A DNA stretch of 31,712 nt from contig JBAUGX010000190.1 of assembly GCA_049679965.1 (NCBI GenBank), positions 1-31,712 on the forward strand, in the 5' to 3' direction. Within the stretch, counting starts at the first letter, position 1, and every line of letters begins with the position of its first letter. Below, in pieces: positions 14,838 through 22,292 of the stretch. The stretch comes from 2-12-FULL-65-11 sp049679965. GTDB lineage: Bacteria > Acidobacteriota > Vicinamibacteria > Vicinamibacterales > CAVVIG01. Both the position numbers and the translations under genes were made by a program. The notes under the pieces were generated by a model that did not search any database, was not told where the DNA came from, and was given only the letters and a program-made list of their open reading frames with translations.

Positions 14838-15755
14838 TTATCGCATGTTGAAATCGAGCTCACACTTCGCGTAAACGGAGACCGGTTTACCAAGGCGCTT
14901 GCCGGGAATGAAGCGCCACTGCTTGGCCGCCTTCATCGCCTCCTCATTGAGCCCGAAATCCGGCTTGAACGACTGGATCACCCGAACATCGCCCACGCTG
15001 CCATCCTCACGGATGACGCACTCGAGCACCACCGTGCCCTGCGCCTTCGCCCGCATCCCGTCGGAGGTGTACCCGGGCTTCACCTGGAAGAGCAGGACGG
15101 GTGACGTCACGCCGTTGCCGACTTGATACACTCCGCCGCCGGTGCCACCGCCCGAGCCGGGACCCAGACCGGAGCCCGTCCCGGGTCCAATGCCGGTGCC
15201 GGTACCAGTGCCGGAACCACCCCCGCTGCCCGATCCCAGTGACAAGGCCGAGGCACCTGGCAGCGCTTCAATTGCCCCCGGAAGCGACTGCTGCGCATCC
15301 GCCAGGCTGTTAGCCGGGATGTTCAGCTGCTCCAATGGATTCTCGAGCTTGGCCTGTTGTGGCACTTCAAGTTGTGGCGGCTTCTCGACCTGCACCGTCA
15401 GCTTGTCTTTGCCCGGTGCCTGCGCCTTGCGCGGCGGCTCTTTCATGCGATTGCCACCGCCGCCGCCGCCACCGCCAGGCCCGGGCTCGTTCAGCCAGAC
15501 GATGTGGGAGTAGTCCGGTTGTTCCTGAGGAAACGTGGCGGTGCCCGGATGATACGAGCCATACCGCACGGCAAACACGATCGCCGCTACGAAGATGATG
15601 TGATACACCAGCGACGCTACCGCAGCGGGCCCGACGCGACTCTGGCGCTGCTCAAACAGAAACGACATCTCGACCGGGTGTGCATCATCGATGCGCACTT
15701 CGAGATGCCCTGCGGAGGCATTGACGTGGTGCCGCGGTTCCTGGGTCTCGTTCAT
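14838..15755 (-). CDS. TonB family energy-transducing protein
   Basis: 305 residues from ATG 15755 (MNETQEPRHHV). One membrane helix lies near residues 42-63 (VASLVYHIIFVAAIVFAV). A polyglycine patch and a proline/lysine segment (MKEPPRKAQAPGKDKLTVQVEKPPQLEVPQ) follow, then an unusually Gly/Ser/Thr-rich linker at about 165-205. The C-terminal TonB domain (residues about 218-305) has GTVVLECVIREDGSVGDVRVIQ and AMKAAKQWRFIPGKRLGKPV. TonB couples the proton-motive force to outer-membrane receptors. A longer GTG start at 15830 is possible but adds residues with no family character. ExbB/ExbD are not in the window. Confidence 0.88.
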   Translation of the reverse strand: MNETQEPRHHVNASAGHLEVRIDDAHPVEMSFLFEQRQSRVGPAAVASLVYHIIFVAAIVFAVRYGSYHPGTATFPQEQPDYSHIVWLNEPGPGGGGGGGGNRMKEPPRKAQAPGKDKLTVQVEKPPQLEVPQQAKLENPLEQLNIPANSLADAQQSLPGAIEALPGASALSLGSGSGGGSGTGTGTGIGPGTGSGLGPGSGGGTGGGVYQVGNGVTSPVLLFQVKPGYTSDGMRAKAQGTVVLECVIREDGSVGDVRVIQSFKPDFGLNEEAMKAAKQWRFIPGKRLGKPVSVYAKCELDFNMR

Positions 15756-15910
15756 CGGAAGCGTGAGTTTGGCCGTTGAAGCATTTTGGCGCACGACGCG
15801 CTGCGCCGCAACTGCAAAAGAGGTACCCACAAAACTGCGCGCCCTTGCTAGGACGACGAAGGGGGGCTCAGGGCCGGGTGCCCCTCCTCTCGAGGTTCGG
15901 TGGCGGGATG

Positions 15911-16369
15911 CTAAACGCGTCCGGTCCAGGCGCCAATCGCGGCGTTGCCGCCGCCGTACGAATGCAGGATGGCGAGGGCGTCCGCCGCGCGCGGCTCACT
16001 CCGGATGGCGACGAGCACGCCGCCGCGCACCGCCAGAGCTTCGAAGATCCGCCCATCGTGGGGCTGGTATCCGACGCGCCGCATGGCGCCGGACAGCCCG
16101 AGCTTGGGTAGATCGCGTCGCACCCCCTGAAGCGCCTCGACGAGCGGGCCGCGAGCCAGAAGTGCGCCGACCGGAGCCACGTCGAGTCGATCGCCGGCCT
16201 GGCCCAGCGCCCGTTCGATGAGTCCAGCGACCTCGGCGCTCTCCTTCGCGAGAATCGTCAGGGACTCGGCGGGGAAGCCCGCCTGCTTGAGGGCATCGAC
16301 GCCTTTCTGCGCCCACGCCACGTCCTGAAAGACTCCAACAGTGAATAGTCCCGATTCAACCTCGACCAT
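15911..16369 (-). CDS. Small protein with a general-stress (YflT/GSP17M-like) domain
   Basis: 152 residues from ATG 16369 (MVEVESGLFTVGVFQDVAW). The first 40 residues, a beta-strand then a helix (VGVFQDVAWAQKGVDALKQAGFPAESLTILAKE), resemble the ferredoxin-like unit of YflT/general stress protein 17M proteins. The rest contains LGLSGAMRRVGYQPHDGRIFEALAVRGGVLVAIRSE, which looks like the end of the same fold. The frame stays open 24 codons further upstream, but ATG 16369 fits the domain start. Gene function is unknown. It is divergent from tatA and downstream of nothing on its strand. Confidence 0.6.
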   Translation of the reverse strand: MVEVESGLFTVGVFQDVAWAQKGVDALKQAGFPAESLTILAKESAEVAGLIERALGQAGDRLDVAPVGALLARGPLVEALQGVRRDLPKLGLSGAMRRVGYQPHDGRIFEALAVRGGVLVAIRSEPRAADALAILHSYGGGNAAIGAWTGRV

Positions 16370-16433
16370 GGCCGTGTAATGTATCACGTCGTCCGTCGCC
16401 GCAAGCGCCCGGTAACTGCCCCGGAACCAATGA

Positions 16434-16442
16434 TGGTACAAT
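16434..16442 (+). promoter_or_regulatory. Extended -10 promoter for tatA
   Basis: TGG-TACAAT at 16434-16442 is a good extended -10. No clear -35 is visible. The transcript would start near 16449 and include the TAAGGAG ribosome binding site at 16467-16473. Confidence 0.4.
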
Positions 16443-16480
16443 CCTGACGCTGCCGTTCAGCCCCTGTAAGGAGTTCCATC

Positions 16481-16657
16481 ATGCCCCGAATCGGACTGCC
16501 AGAGATGCTGATCATCCTGGCGATCGTCGTCATCATCTTCGGCGCGAATAAGCTGCCTGGCCTTGGCCGCGGTATCGGAAGCGCAATCAAGAACTTCAAG
16601 GACGAGATGAAGGACAAGTCGGCTTCGTCTGAGGTGAAAGACAAGTCCCGGGAATAA
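16481..16657 (+). CDS. tatA: Sec-independent translocase subunit TatA/TatE
   Basis: 58-residue TatA-type protein of the twin-arginine translocase, which exports folded proteins across the inner membrane. My translation reads MPRIGLPEMLIILAIVVIIF and continues GANKLPGLGRGIGSAIKNFKDEMKD, then a polar tail. This is a short N-terminal segment, one membrane helix (residues 8-20), a FG-type hinge, then an amphipathic helix, as in TatA. A strong ribosome binding site (TAAGGAG at 16467-16473) precedes the ATG with a 7-nt gap. tatB and tatC are not adjacent, so this is a monocistronic tatA. It ends 6 nt before the convergent rnr stop codon. Confidence 0.93.
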   Translation: MPRIGLPEMLIILAIVVIIFGANKLPGLGRGIGSAIKNFKDEMKDKSASSEVKDKSRE

Positions 16658-16663
16658 CTCTCT

Positions 16664-18994
16664 CTACCGTCCTCCCCTTCCCTTCTTCCGCTCCCTTCGG
16701 CCGGGCCGCTGACGCGCCCGGCGCTGCAGCCCAAGTCGAACGCTCGTCCGTCGCGGCCCGCGGTGGCCGTCGCGCACGCGATCGAGGATCTCCACCAGCC
16801 CGAGATCGATCTGCCGAACGTCGAGATCTACACGAACGACCTGGACCTTCACCTTGTCGCCAAGTCGGTACACCTTCTTGGTGTTCTCACCGCGGAGCAG
16901 ATGCGCACCCTCCACGAACCGATAGTAGTCGTCGGCCATCGTCGAGACATGCACGAGCCCTTCAACGAAGTGTTCGATGAGCTCGATGAACAATCCGAAC
17001 GCCGCGACGCCGGTGACGTACCCTTCGAACTCGTCGCCGACCTTGTCGGCCATGAACTTGACCTTCTTCCACTGCAGCAGCTCGCGCTCGGCTTCCTCGG
17101 CCCTCCGCTCCATCTCGGAGGTATGCCGGGCCACTTCCGGCAGGTCCTCCGTCCACTCTTCGCGGATCTCGTCGGTCAAATCCCCGTGCCGCAGGGCCCT
17201 CAGCGCACGATGCACGACGAGATCCGGATAGCGGCGAATGGGTGAGGTGAAATGCGTATAGCTCGACGCCGCGAGCCCGAAGTGGCCCAGGTTTTCAGGC
17301 GCATACCGCGCCTTCTGCATGGTGCGCAGCATGAGATACGCAATCGGTTTCTCTTCGGGCGTTCCATGAATGCGCTCGATGAGCTTCTGGAAATGGCGCG
17401 GGCGAAGCGCGGTCAGGGGCGCCGCAAGACTGTAACCAAAGCCTGAGATAAACTCCTCGAACTTTTCGACCTTGAGGATGTCGGGCTCCTCATGGATTCG
17501 ATATAGCGAAGGTGCGCTCTGGGCCTCCAGGTGTGACGCGACGGTTTGGTTGGCAAGGAGCATGAACTCCTCGATCAACCGGTGTGCCACATTGCGCTCG
17601 AGCGCGATGATCGCCTCAATCAACCCGCCTTCGTCGATGACGACTTCGGCCTCGTGGACGTCGAAGTCAATCGATCCGCGCCGCCGCCGCGCGTCTCGGA
17701 GAATCTCGAACAGCTCGTGCATCAGATCGAACATCGGCAGGAGCGGCGCGTACTGGGACATCAGCGCGGGATCGCGGTCCGTCAGGATGCCGTTGACGGC
17801 CGTGTATGTCATCCGCTCGTTGCTGTTGATCACGCCGTCGTGAAACTCGTGACGGACGACGCTGCCTTGCCGGTCGATTTCCATGAGGCACGACTGCACG
17901 AGACGATCGACGCGGGGGTTGAGGCTGCACAGCCCTGTCGCAAGCTCGGCGGGAAACATGTGCACGGCGCGTTCAGGAAAATACACCGAGGTTGCGCGCT
18001 CATACCCTTCTCGATCGAGCGCGCTCCCCTCCTGCACGTAGTGCGACACATCCGCAATGTGGACGCCGAGCCAGTAGTGGCCGTTCGGCAGTCTCTCGAT
18101 CGTAATCGCGTCGTCGAAGTCTCTGGCGTGCTCGCCGTCGATCGTCACGGTGAGCCGGTCGCGAAAATCCGTGCGCCCTTGACGGTCCCGATCCGACACG
18201 GTGGATCCCAGACGAATCGCCTCAGCCACGGCGTCGGCCGGGTGCTCGTCGGGAATGCCGTGTTTGCGAATGATGATCTCGGTGTCCACGCCAGGCGCAT
18301 CGATATCGCCAAGCACCTCGGTGACGCGGCCTATCGCACCACGGGTGGCGGTCGGCCATCTCGTCAGTTCCACGATCACCATCTCGCCTGGCGAGGCGCC
18401 GCCCTCCTGCCCGGCCGGAATCACGATGTCCATCAGCACACGCCGGTCGAAGGGCGCGACGTAACCGATGCCGGTCGCTCTCGGCTCGGCTCGAGCCGGG
18501 GCCCGCGACCCGGCCCGCGGCAACGCGCTCGATGGCGCTCGGGACCCTTCACCGCGGTCGTAGCGGCCGACGATCCGCTCGTGGCCGCGTTCGAGGATGC
18601 GGATCACGCGGCCTTCGGCGCGACCGCCGTCCTTTATCCGTTCGATCCGCGCGACCACGCGGTCGCCGTGCATGGCTTCGTTCAGATGAGGACCCGCGAC
18701 GTAGATGTCGCCCCCGGCCTCTGTGGGGCGCTCGGGTATCACGAAGCCGTACCCGCCGGCGTGCGTCTCGAGTCGGCCGACATAGAGATCCATCTTCTCG
18801 GGCAGGCCGAAGCGGTGTCCGCGAATCTGGATCAGATCGCCGGATGCGATAAGGGACTTGATGTGCCGCTTGAAGGTCGTGCGCTCCTCGCGCGGGATCT
18901 TGAGCAGTTGAAGTAGCTCGCGCATGCCCGCCGGGTGGTGCACGCGCTCACGCATCAGGGATAGAACTTGGTCTCGAGAAAACATGTTTGTCAT
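16664..18994 (-). CDS. rnr: Ribonuclease R
   Basis: 776-residue 3'-5' exoribonuclease of the RNase II/R family. It has an N-terminal winged helix (1-65), cold-shock domains (about 67-145 and 175-230), the RNB catalytic domain with the Mg-binding motif DFDDAI at 292-297, a C-terminal S1 domain (about 665-745) and a very basic tail (RRARQRPGRRERKKGRGGR). It degrades structured RNA and helps in rRNA and trans-translation quality control. Residues 148-174 are a low-complexity Ser/Arg/Ala/Pro insert (GSRAPSSALPRAGSRAPARA region) between the two cold-shock domains. No ribosome binding site precedes ATG 18994; an octad repeat lies there instead. ATG 18985 is an alternative start. Confidence 0.95.
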   Translation of the reverse strand: MTNMFSRDQVLSLMRERVHHPAGMRELLQLLKIPREERTTFKRHIKSLIASGDLIQIRGHRFGLPEKMDLYVGRLETHAGGYGFVIPERPTEAGGDIYVAGPHLNEAMHGDRVVARIERIKDGGRAEGRVIRILERGHERIVGRYDRGEGSRAPSSALPRAGSRAPARAEPRATGIGYVAPFDRRVLMDIVIPAGQEGGASPGEMVIVELTRWPTATRGAIGRVTEVLGDIDAPGVDTEIIIRKHGIPDEHPADAVAEAIRLGSTVSDRDRQGRTDFRDRLTVTIDGEHARDFDDAITIERLPNGHYWLGVHIADVSHYVQEGSALDREGYERATSVYFPERAVHMFPAELATGLCSLNPRVDRLVQSCLMEIDRQGSVVRHEFHDGVINSNERMTYTAVNGILTDRDPALMSQYAPLLPMFDLMHELFEILRDARRRRGSIDFDVHEAEVVIDEGGLIEAIIALERNVAHRLIEEFMLLANQTVASHLEAQSAPSLYRIHEEPDILKVEKFEEFISGFGYSLAAPLTALRPRHFQKLIERIHGTPEEKPIAYLMLRTMQKARYAPENLGHFGLAASSYTHFTSPIRRYPDLVVHRALRALRHGDLTDEIREEWTEDLPEVARHTSEMERRAEEAERELLQWKKVKFMADKVGDEFEGYVTGVAAFGLFIELIEHFVEGLVHVSTMADDYYRFVEGAHLLRGENTKKVYRLGDKVKVQVVRVDLDVRQIDLGLVEILDRVRDGHRGPRRTSVRLGLQRRARQRPGRRERKKGRGGR

Positions 18995-18996
18995 TG

Positions 18997-19028
18997 CAGG
19001 ATTACAGGATTATGGGAAGTCAGGAACG
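18997..19028. repeat. Short octad repeat (CAGGATTA)
   Basis: CAGGATTA at 18997-19004 and 19005-19012 is followed by TGGGAAGT and CAGGAACG, so CAGGA recurs in an 8-bp register. The element lies between the rnr start and the glycerate kinase stop, and begins two bases upstream of the rnr ATG. Confidence 0.55.
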
Positions 19029-19042
19029 AAGAAAGCCGCAGG

Positions 19043-20368
19043 TCACGTCAGCAGCACGACCTGGAGGTCACCAACGTTGGTGTCGGTTTGTCCGGTGTGA
19101 ATGAGATCGTTCGTCGCGGCGAAGAAGGCGTGGGCATTATTGTCGTCGAGAAACCGCGCAGGGCTTTCGAGTCCGGCCGAACGGGCCCGATCGAGCGTCT
19201 CGCCGTCGGCCAGCGCACCGGCCGCATCGGTGGGCCCGTCCGCGCCATCCGTGCCGACGCTCGCCAGGACGGCGGAGGGACCCAGCAATCCCATGAGCGG
19301 AACGGCCGCGAGGACGAACTCCTGGTTGCGTCCGCCGCTCCCGGGACCGACAACCCGCACGGTGGTCTCGCCTCCGGACACGACGCACAACGGGCGAGGC
19401 AGCGTGCCGGCGCACGCGGCAATGCGGTCCACATGGGTTCGCGCCGCGACACGCGCCTCGCCCACGACGGGTGTTTTGATCGTCAGGACATGGTACCCGC
19501 GGCGACGCGCGTCGGCCTCTGCGCCCTCGATCGCGTCGCGGCCGCCGCCGATAACACGGGTCCTCGTCCTTGCGAAGCGAACATCACCAGGCTTGGGCGT
19601 GTCTGCGACCAGGCCGGCTGCACCGCGCTCGAGATGACCGACGACGGCCATCGGGTACGCGCGCAGTCCGCCATAGGCGGTCAGGACGCCCAGCGCATCG
19701 CGGTGCGTGCTCGAATCGGGAACGGTCGGGCCGGACGCGATGACGCTTGGATCGTCGCCGACGACGTCCGAGATCGCGTAGGCGAGGCATCGGCCGCGGG
19801 CTCGCGCCGCCAGCCAGCCGCCCTTGATGGCGGAGAGGTGCTTGCGCACCGTGTTCAGCGCGTGAATGTCAGCACCGGCGGTGAGCAATCGTTCCGTCGT
19901 TCTTCGCTTGTCGTCGAGCGTCAGACCCGTGAGGGGAACCGCCATGAGGGCCGACGCCCCGCCCGACAGCAGGACGAGCAGCGTCTCGTCGTCTGCGAGG
20001 GCGTCCGCCAGCGCCAGCGCCGCGGTGCCTGCCCTCTCGCTCGCGGCGTCCGGCAACGGGTGCCCCGCAGTAATGACCTCGAAGCGATCGATGTCGATCG
20101 ATCTGGTCGGGACGTGCCCGGTCGCCGCCGAGGCATCGGGCCTGCGACCGATGACGAGGCCCGCTCGAATCTGGGAGCCAAGGCGTTCTACGGCGACTCT
20201 GGCCATGGCCGCCGACGCCTTTCCGACCGTAATCGCGACGATGCCGCCCGCTGGCGCGCGCTCGGCATCCAGCGCCTGCCGCAAGAGCGCGCCGGCGTCA
20301 GCCGCACGAAGTCCAGCCTGGACAATGGCCAGCAGGTCGCGTCTGAGACTTGAAGGGGACTCTGTCAG
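19043..20368 (-). CDS. Glycerate kinase, MOFRL type (probable CTG start)
   Basis: Phosphorylates D-glycerate, usually to 2-phosphoglycerate, in serine, glyoxylate or hydroxypyruvate metabolism. The protein has an N-terminal DUF4147 domain (VGKASAAM, LVLLSGGASALMAVP, VRKHLSAIKGG, SDVVGDDPSVIASGPTVPD) and a C-terminal MOFRL domain (CVVSGGETTVRVVGPGSGGRNQEF, ASVGTDGADGPTDAAGA). The first ATG, GTG or TTG codon in frame is TTG 20284 (413 residues). However, the frame upstream encodes DLLAIVQAGLRAADAGALLR, the normal start of this family. The only candidate start at the gene junction is CTG 20368-20366, which overlaps the preceding stop codon as CTGA and gives 441 residues. I report the longer form; the 3' end is certain. 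Confidence 0.85.
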   Translation of the reverse strand: MTESPSSLRRDLLAIVQAGLRAADAGALLRQALDAERAPAGGIVAITVGKASAAMARVAVERLGSQIRAGLVIGRRPDASAATGHVPTRSIDIDRFEVITAGHPLPDAASERAGTAALALADALADDETLLVLLSGGASALMAVPLTGLTLDDKRRTTERLLTAGADIHALNTVRKHLSAIKGGWLAARARGRCLAYAISDVVGDDPSVIASGPTVPDSSTHRDALGVLTAYGGLRAYPMAVVGHLERGAAGLVADTPKPGDVRFARTRTRVIGGGRDAIEGAEADARRRGYHVLTIKTPVVGEARVAARTHVDRIAACAGTLPRPLCVVSGGETTVRVVGPGSGGRNQEFVLAAVPLMGLLGPSAVLASVGTDGADGPTDAAGALADGETLDRARSAGLESPARFLDDNNAHAFFAATNDLIHTGQTDTNVGDLQVVLLT

Positions 20369-20649
20369 TGGGTCTGCTTGGGATCCGACCAGGCGGAGAG
20401 GCGGGTCACCACGTCGAACTTCTTGAGGAGTGAGCTGACAAGTTGTGGGGCGTTGGCTTTCGAGGAAAGGTGCTCAAGGTCGGAGATGATTCGGGCCAGC
20501 GCGGTTTCGGCGTCCGTCACGGCGCTCTCTGAATAATACTGCCGCTGTTCCTGCAGGCACCGGCTGTGCTTCAAAAACTCTTCGCGGTAAAACTCGATAA
20601 CTGGATGCGACGCACTGATCGGCTTGGAGTCGGTCGCGAAGCGGGGCAT
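20365..20649 (-). CDS. Hypothetical protein, 94 residues
   Basis: I do not recognise this family. ATG 20649 is preceded by GAGG with a 7-nt gap and lies about 40 nt after a strong promoter. A longer frame from 20727 would start inside the -35 box and is rejected. The protein is polar and mainly helical, beginning MPRFATDSKPISASHPVIEF, with no signal peptide, membrane helix or cysteine motif except one Cys. A helix-rich centre (ALARIISDLEHLSSKANAPQLVSSLLKKF) could be a small coiled coil. Its stop overlaps the presumed CTG start of the glycerate kinase, so the two genes are coupled. Confidence 0.6.
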   Translation of the reverse strand: MPRFATDSKPISASHPVIEFYREEFLKHSRCLQEQRQYYSESAVTDAETALARIISDLEHLSSKANAPQLVSSLLKKFDVVTRLSAWSDPKQTH

Positions 20650-20697
20650 GCAGATCCTCGGGAGTGACAGGATTGAATGGTCGGCGGCGACCCGTTC

Positions 20698-20727
20698 AGT
20701 GTAGTGCTGCCGCAAAACTGCTGTCAA
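20698..20727 (-). promoter_or_regulatory. Sigma-70-type promoter for the hypothetical gene and glycerate kinase
   Basis: On the minus strand a perfect TTGACA (20727-20722) is followed after 18 nt by TACACT (20703-20698). The start point would be near 20691, about 40 nt before ATG 20649. It sits in the 99-nt gap after ftsX, so the downstream pair is likely a separate transcription unit. Confidence 0.65.
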
Positions 20728-20748
20728 GATTCTGTTACGGGGGCGCCA

Positions 20749-21633
20749 CTACCGGCGCCAGGTGGCGACGAGCCCGCCTGCACATCCCACCGCCATCCCG
20801 CCAGCGACCAACGAAACGGACAGCCCAGGCGGCAGGAACCGAACCGAAGAGAGATTGATGGCTGCGGCGAGGGGCACGAGATACTCCGCGCGCAACACCG
20901 CAAACGCGATCCAGAGCGCCACCACCGCCGCCAGAGCCCCGATACCTCCTTGCAGCACGCCCTCCATCACGAACGGACCACGAAGGTAGGCTTGCGGGGC
21001 TCCCACGAGTTGCATGATCTCAATCTCGTCACGCCGGGCGTGCAACGCCAGACGGACGACGTTGGCCACGGTGAAGGCGGCCGCAATTGCCAGCACCGAT
21101 CCGAGGACCCATCCAACGTCACGAATTACGATGATGGCCGACAACAGTCGGTCGAGCCACTGACGGTCGTAGCGAACGTCGGCCACGCCCGCCATTTGTC
21201 GAAGCTTCGCGCCGAGGCTCTCCGCCCCCGTCGACGCCTCGGAACCAGACCGCAGGCGAACCTCAAAGGATGCCGGCAAGGGATTCTCGCCCAGCGCATC
21301 GACGGTGGTCCCCAGATCACCGAATGTCTGCTTGAAACGCACGAGCGCCTCGGCCTTGGACACGTACTCGTGGGCGACGACCAGATTGCCGGGCGCGAGC
21401 TCCGCGTCGATCGCCTGACGCTCGTCTTCCGTGATTTCGTCCTTGAGGTACACGGAAAGTTCCGCCGCGTTGCTCCATTCCGCGCCCAGCCGTTCGAGGT
21501 TCGTTGTGACCAGCAGGAAGCCGCCGAGGACGAACAGCGCCAGCGCGATGGTCCCGGTCGACAGGAGCCCCGACTGCCGTCCGCGCCACAGGCTGGCTAG
21601 GGCCTCCTCACACGAGTACCGCAGCGCGCGCAT
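20749..21633 (-). CDS. ftsX: Cell division protein FtsX
   Basis: 294-residue permease-like partner of FtsE in the FtsEX complex, which controls septal peptidoglycan hydrolases. It has a cytoplasmic N-terminus and a membrane helix at about 22-44 (LLSTGTIALALFVLGGFLLV). The extracytoplasmic domain follows (AELSVYLKDEITEDERQAI ... ADVRYDRQWLDRL), then three helices around 168-190, 215-240 and 265-290, with the FtsX motif HARRDEIEIMQLVGA between. ATG 21633 overlaps the ftsE stop by one base (TGATG). The open frame continues upstream through ftsE, but that part is not coding. Confidence 0.92.
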   Translation of the reverse strand: MRALRYSCEEALASLWRGRQSGLLSTGTIALALFVLGGFLLVTTNLERLGAEWSNAAELSVYLKDEITEDERQAIDAELAPGNLVVAHEYVSKAEALVRFKQTFGDLGTTVDALGENPLPASFEVRLRSGSEASTGAESLGAKLRQMAGVADVRYDRQWLDRLLSAIIVIRDVGWVLGSVLAIAAAFTVANVVRLALHARRDEIEIMQLVGAPQAYLRGPFVMEGVLQGGIGALAAVVALWIAFAVLRAEYLVPLAAAINLSSVRFLPPGLSVSLVAGGMAVGCAGGLVATWRR

Positions 21634-22292
21634 CAGGCGACCTCCACCACTTGCCCGTGCGCCAGCGTGATGGATCGCCGCCCCACGTGGCGGATGAGCT
21701 CGCGATCGTGCGTCGCGACCACGATGGTCGTGCCGCGCGCATTGGCGTCGCGAAAAAGGTCCATGATCTCGAGGGCCAGGTCTGGATCGAGATTGCCTGT
21801 GGGTTCGTCGGCGAGCACGATTTGAGGATCGTTGACGAGCGCGCGGGCGATCGCGATGCGCTGCTGCTCGCCGCCAGAAAGTTCTTCGGGAAAGGCATTC
21901 ATGCGGTGCTGCAGCCCGACCCACTTGAGGGCCTGAAAGGTCTTCCGCTGCTGGACAGCGGCGGGCACGCCGAGCACTCGCATGACGAACGCCACGTTCT
22001 GAAAGACGGTAAAGCGGGGCACGAGCCGGAAGTCCTGAAACACGAAGCCGAGACTGCGCCGATAGGCCTGAACTTGCGACGAGCGGAGGGTCTTGAGGTC
22101 GCGGCCGGCCACGGTCAGGTCGCCCTCGCTCGGCAGCTGCTCGCGCAACAACAGCCGCAGCAGTGTGGACTTGCCAGCCCCGCTCGGTCCCGTGAGAAAC
22201 AGGAACTCGCCTTTGTCGACCGTCAACGAAAGATCGCGCAGCGCGTAGACGCCGCGGCTGTACAGCTTGGAGAGATGGGTCGCTTCGATCAC
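21633..22292 (-). CDS. ftsE: Cell division ATP-binding protein FtsE
   Basis: 219-residue ABC ATPase of the FtsEX complex. Walker A GPSGAGKS at 35-42, signature LSGGEQQ at 138-144, Walker B IVLADEPTG ending at 166 and switch ATHD at 193-196 are all present. The segment SLGFVFQDFRLVPRFTVFQNV is typical of FtsE. It overlaps gatB upstream by 4 nt and ftsX downstream by 1 nt, an unusual attachment to a tRNA-amidation gene. Confidence 0.95.
   Translation of the reverse strand: MIEATHLSKLYSRGVYALRDLSLTVDKGEFLFLTGPSGAGKSTLLRLLLREQLPSEGDLTVAGRDLKTLRSSQVQAYRRSLGFVFQDFRLVPRFTVFQNVAFVMRVLGVPAAVQQRKTFQALKWVGLQHRMNAFPEELSGGEQQRIAIARALVNDPQIVLADEPTGNLDPDLALEIMDLFRDANARGTTIVVATHDRELIRHVGRRSITLAHGQVVEVA

Noticed and set aside
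17546..18916. Plus-strand open frame of 456 codons opposite rnr
   Set aside because: Shadow of the RNase R gene in high-GC DNA; no recognisable motif.
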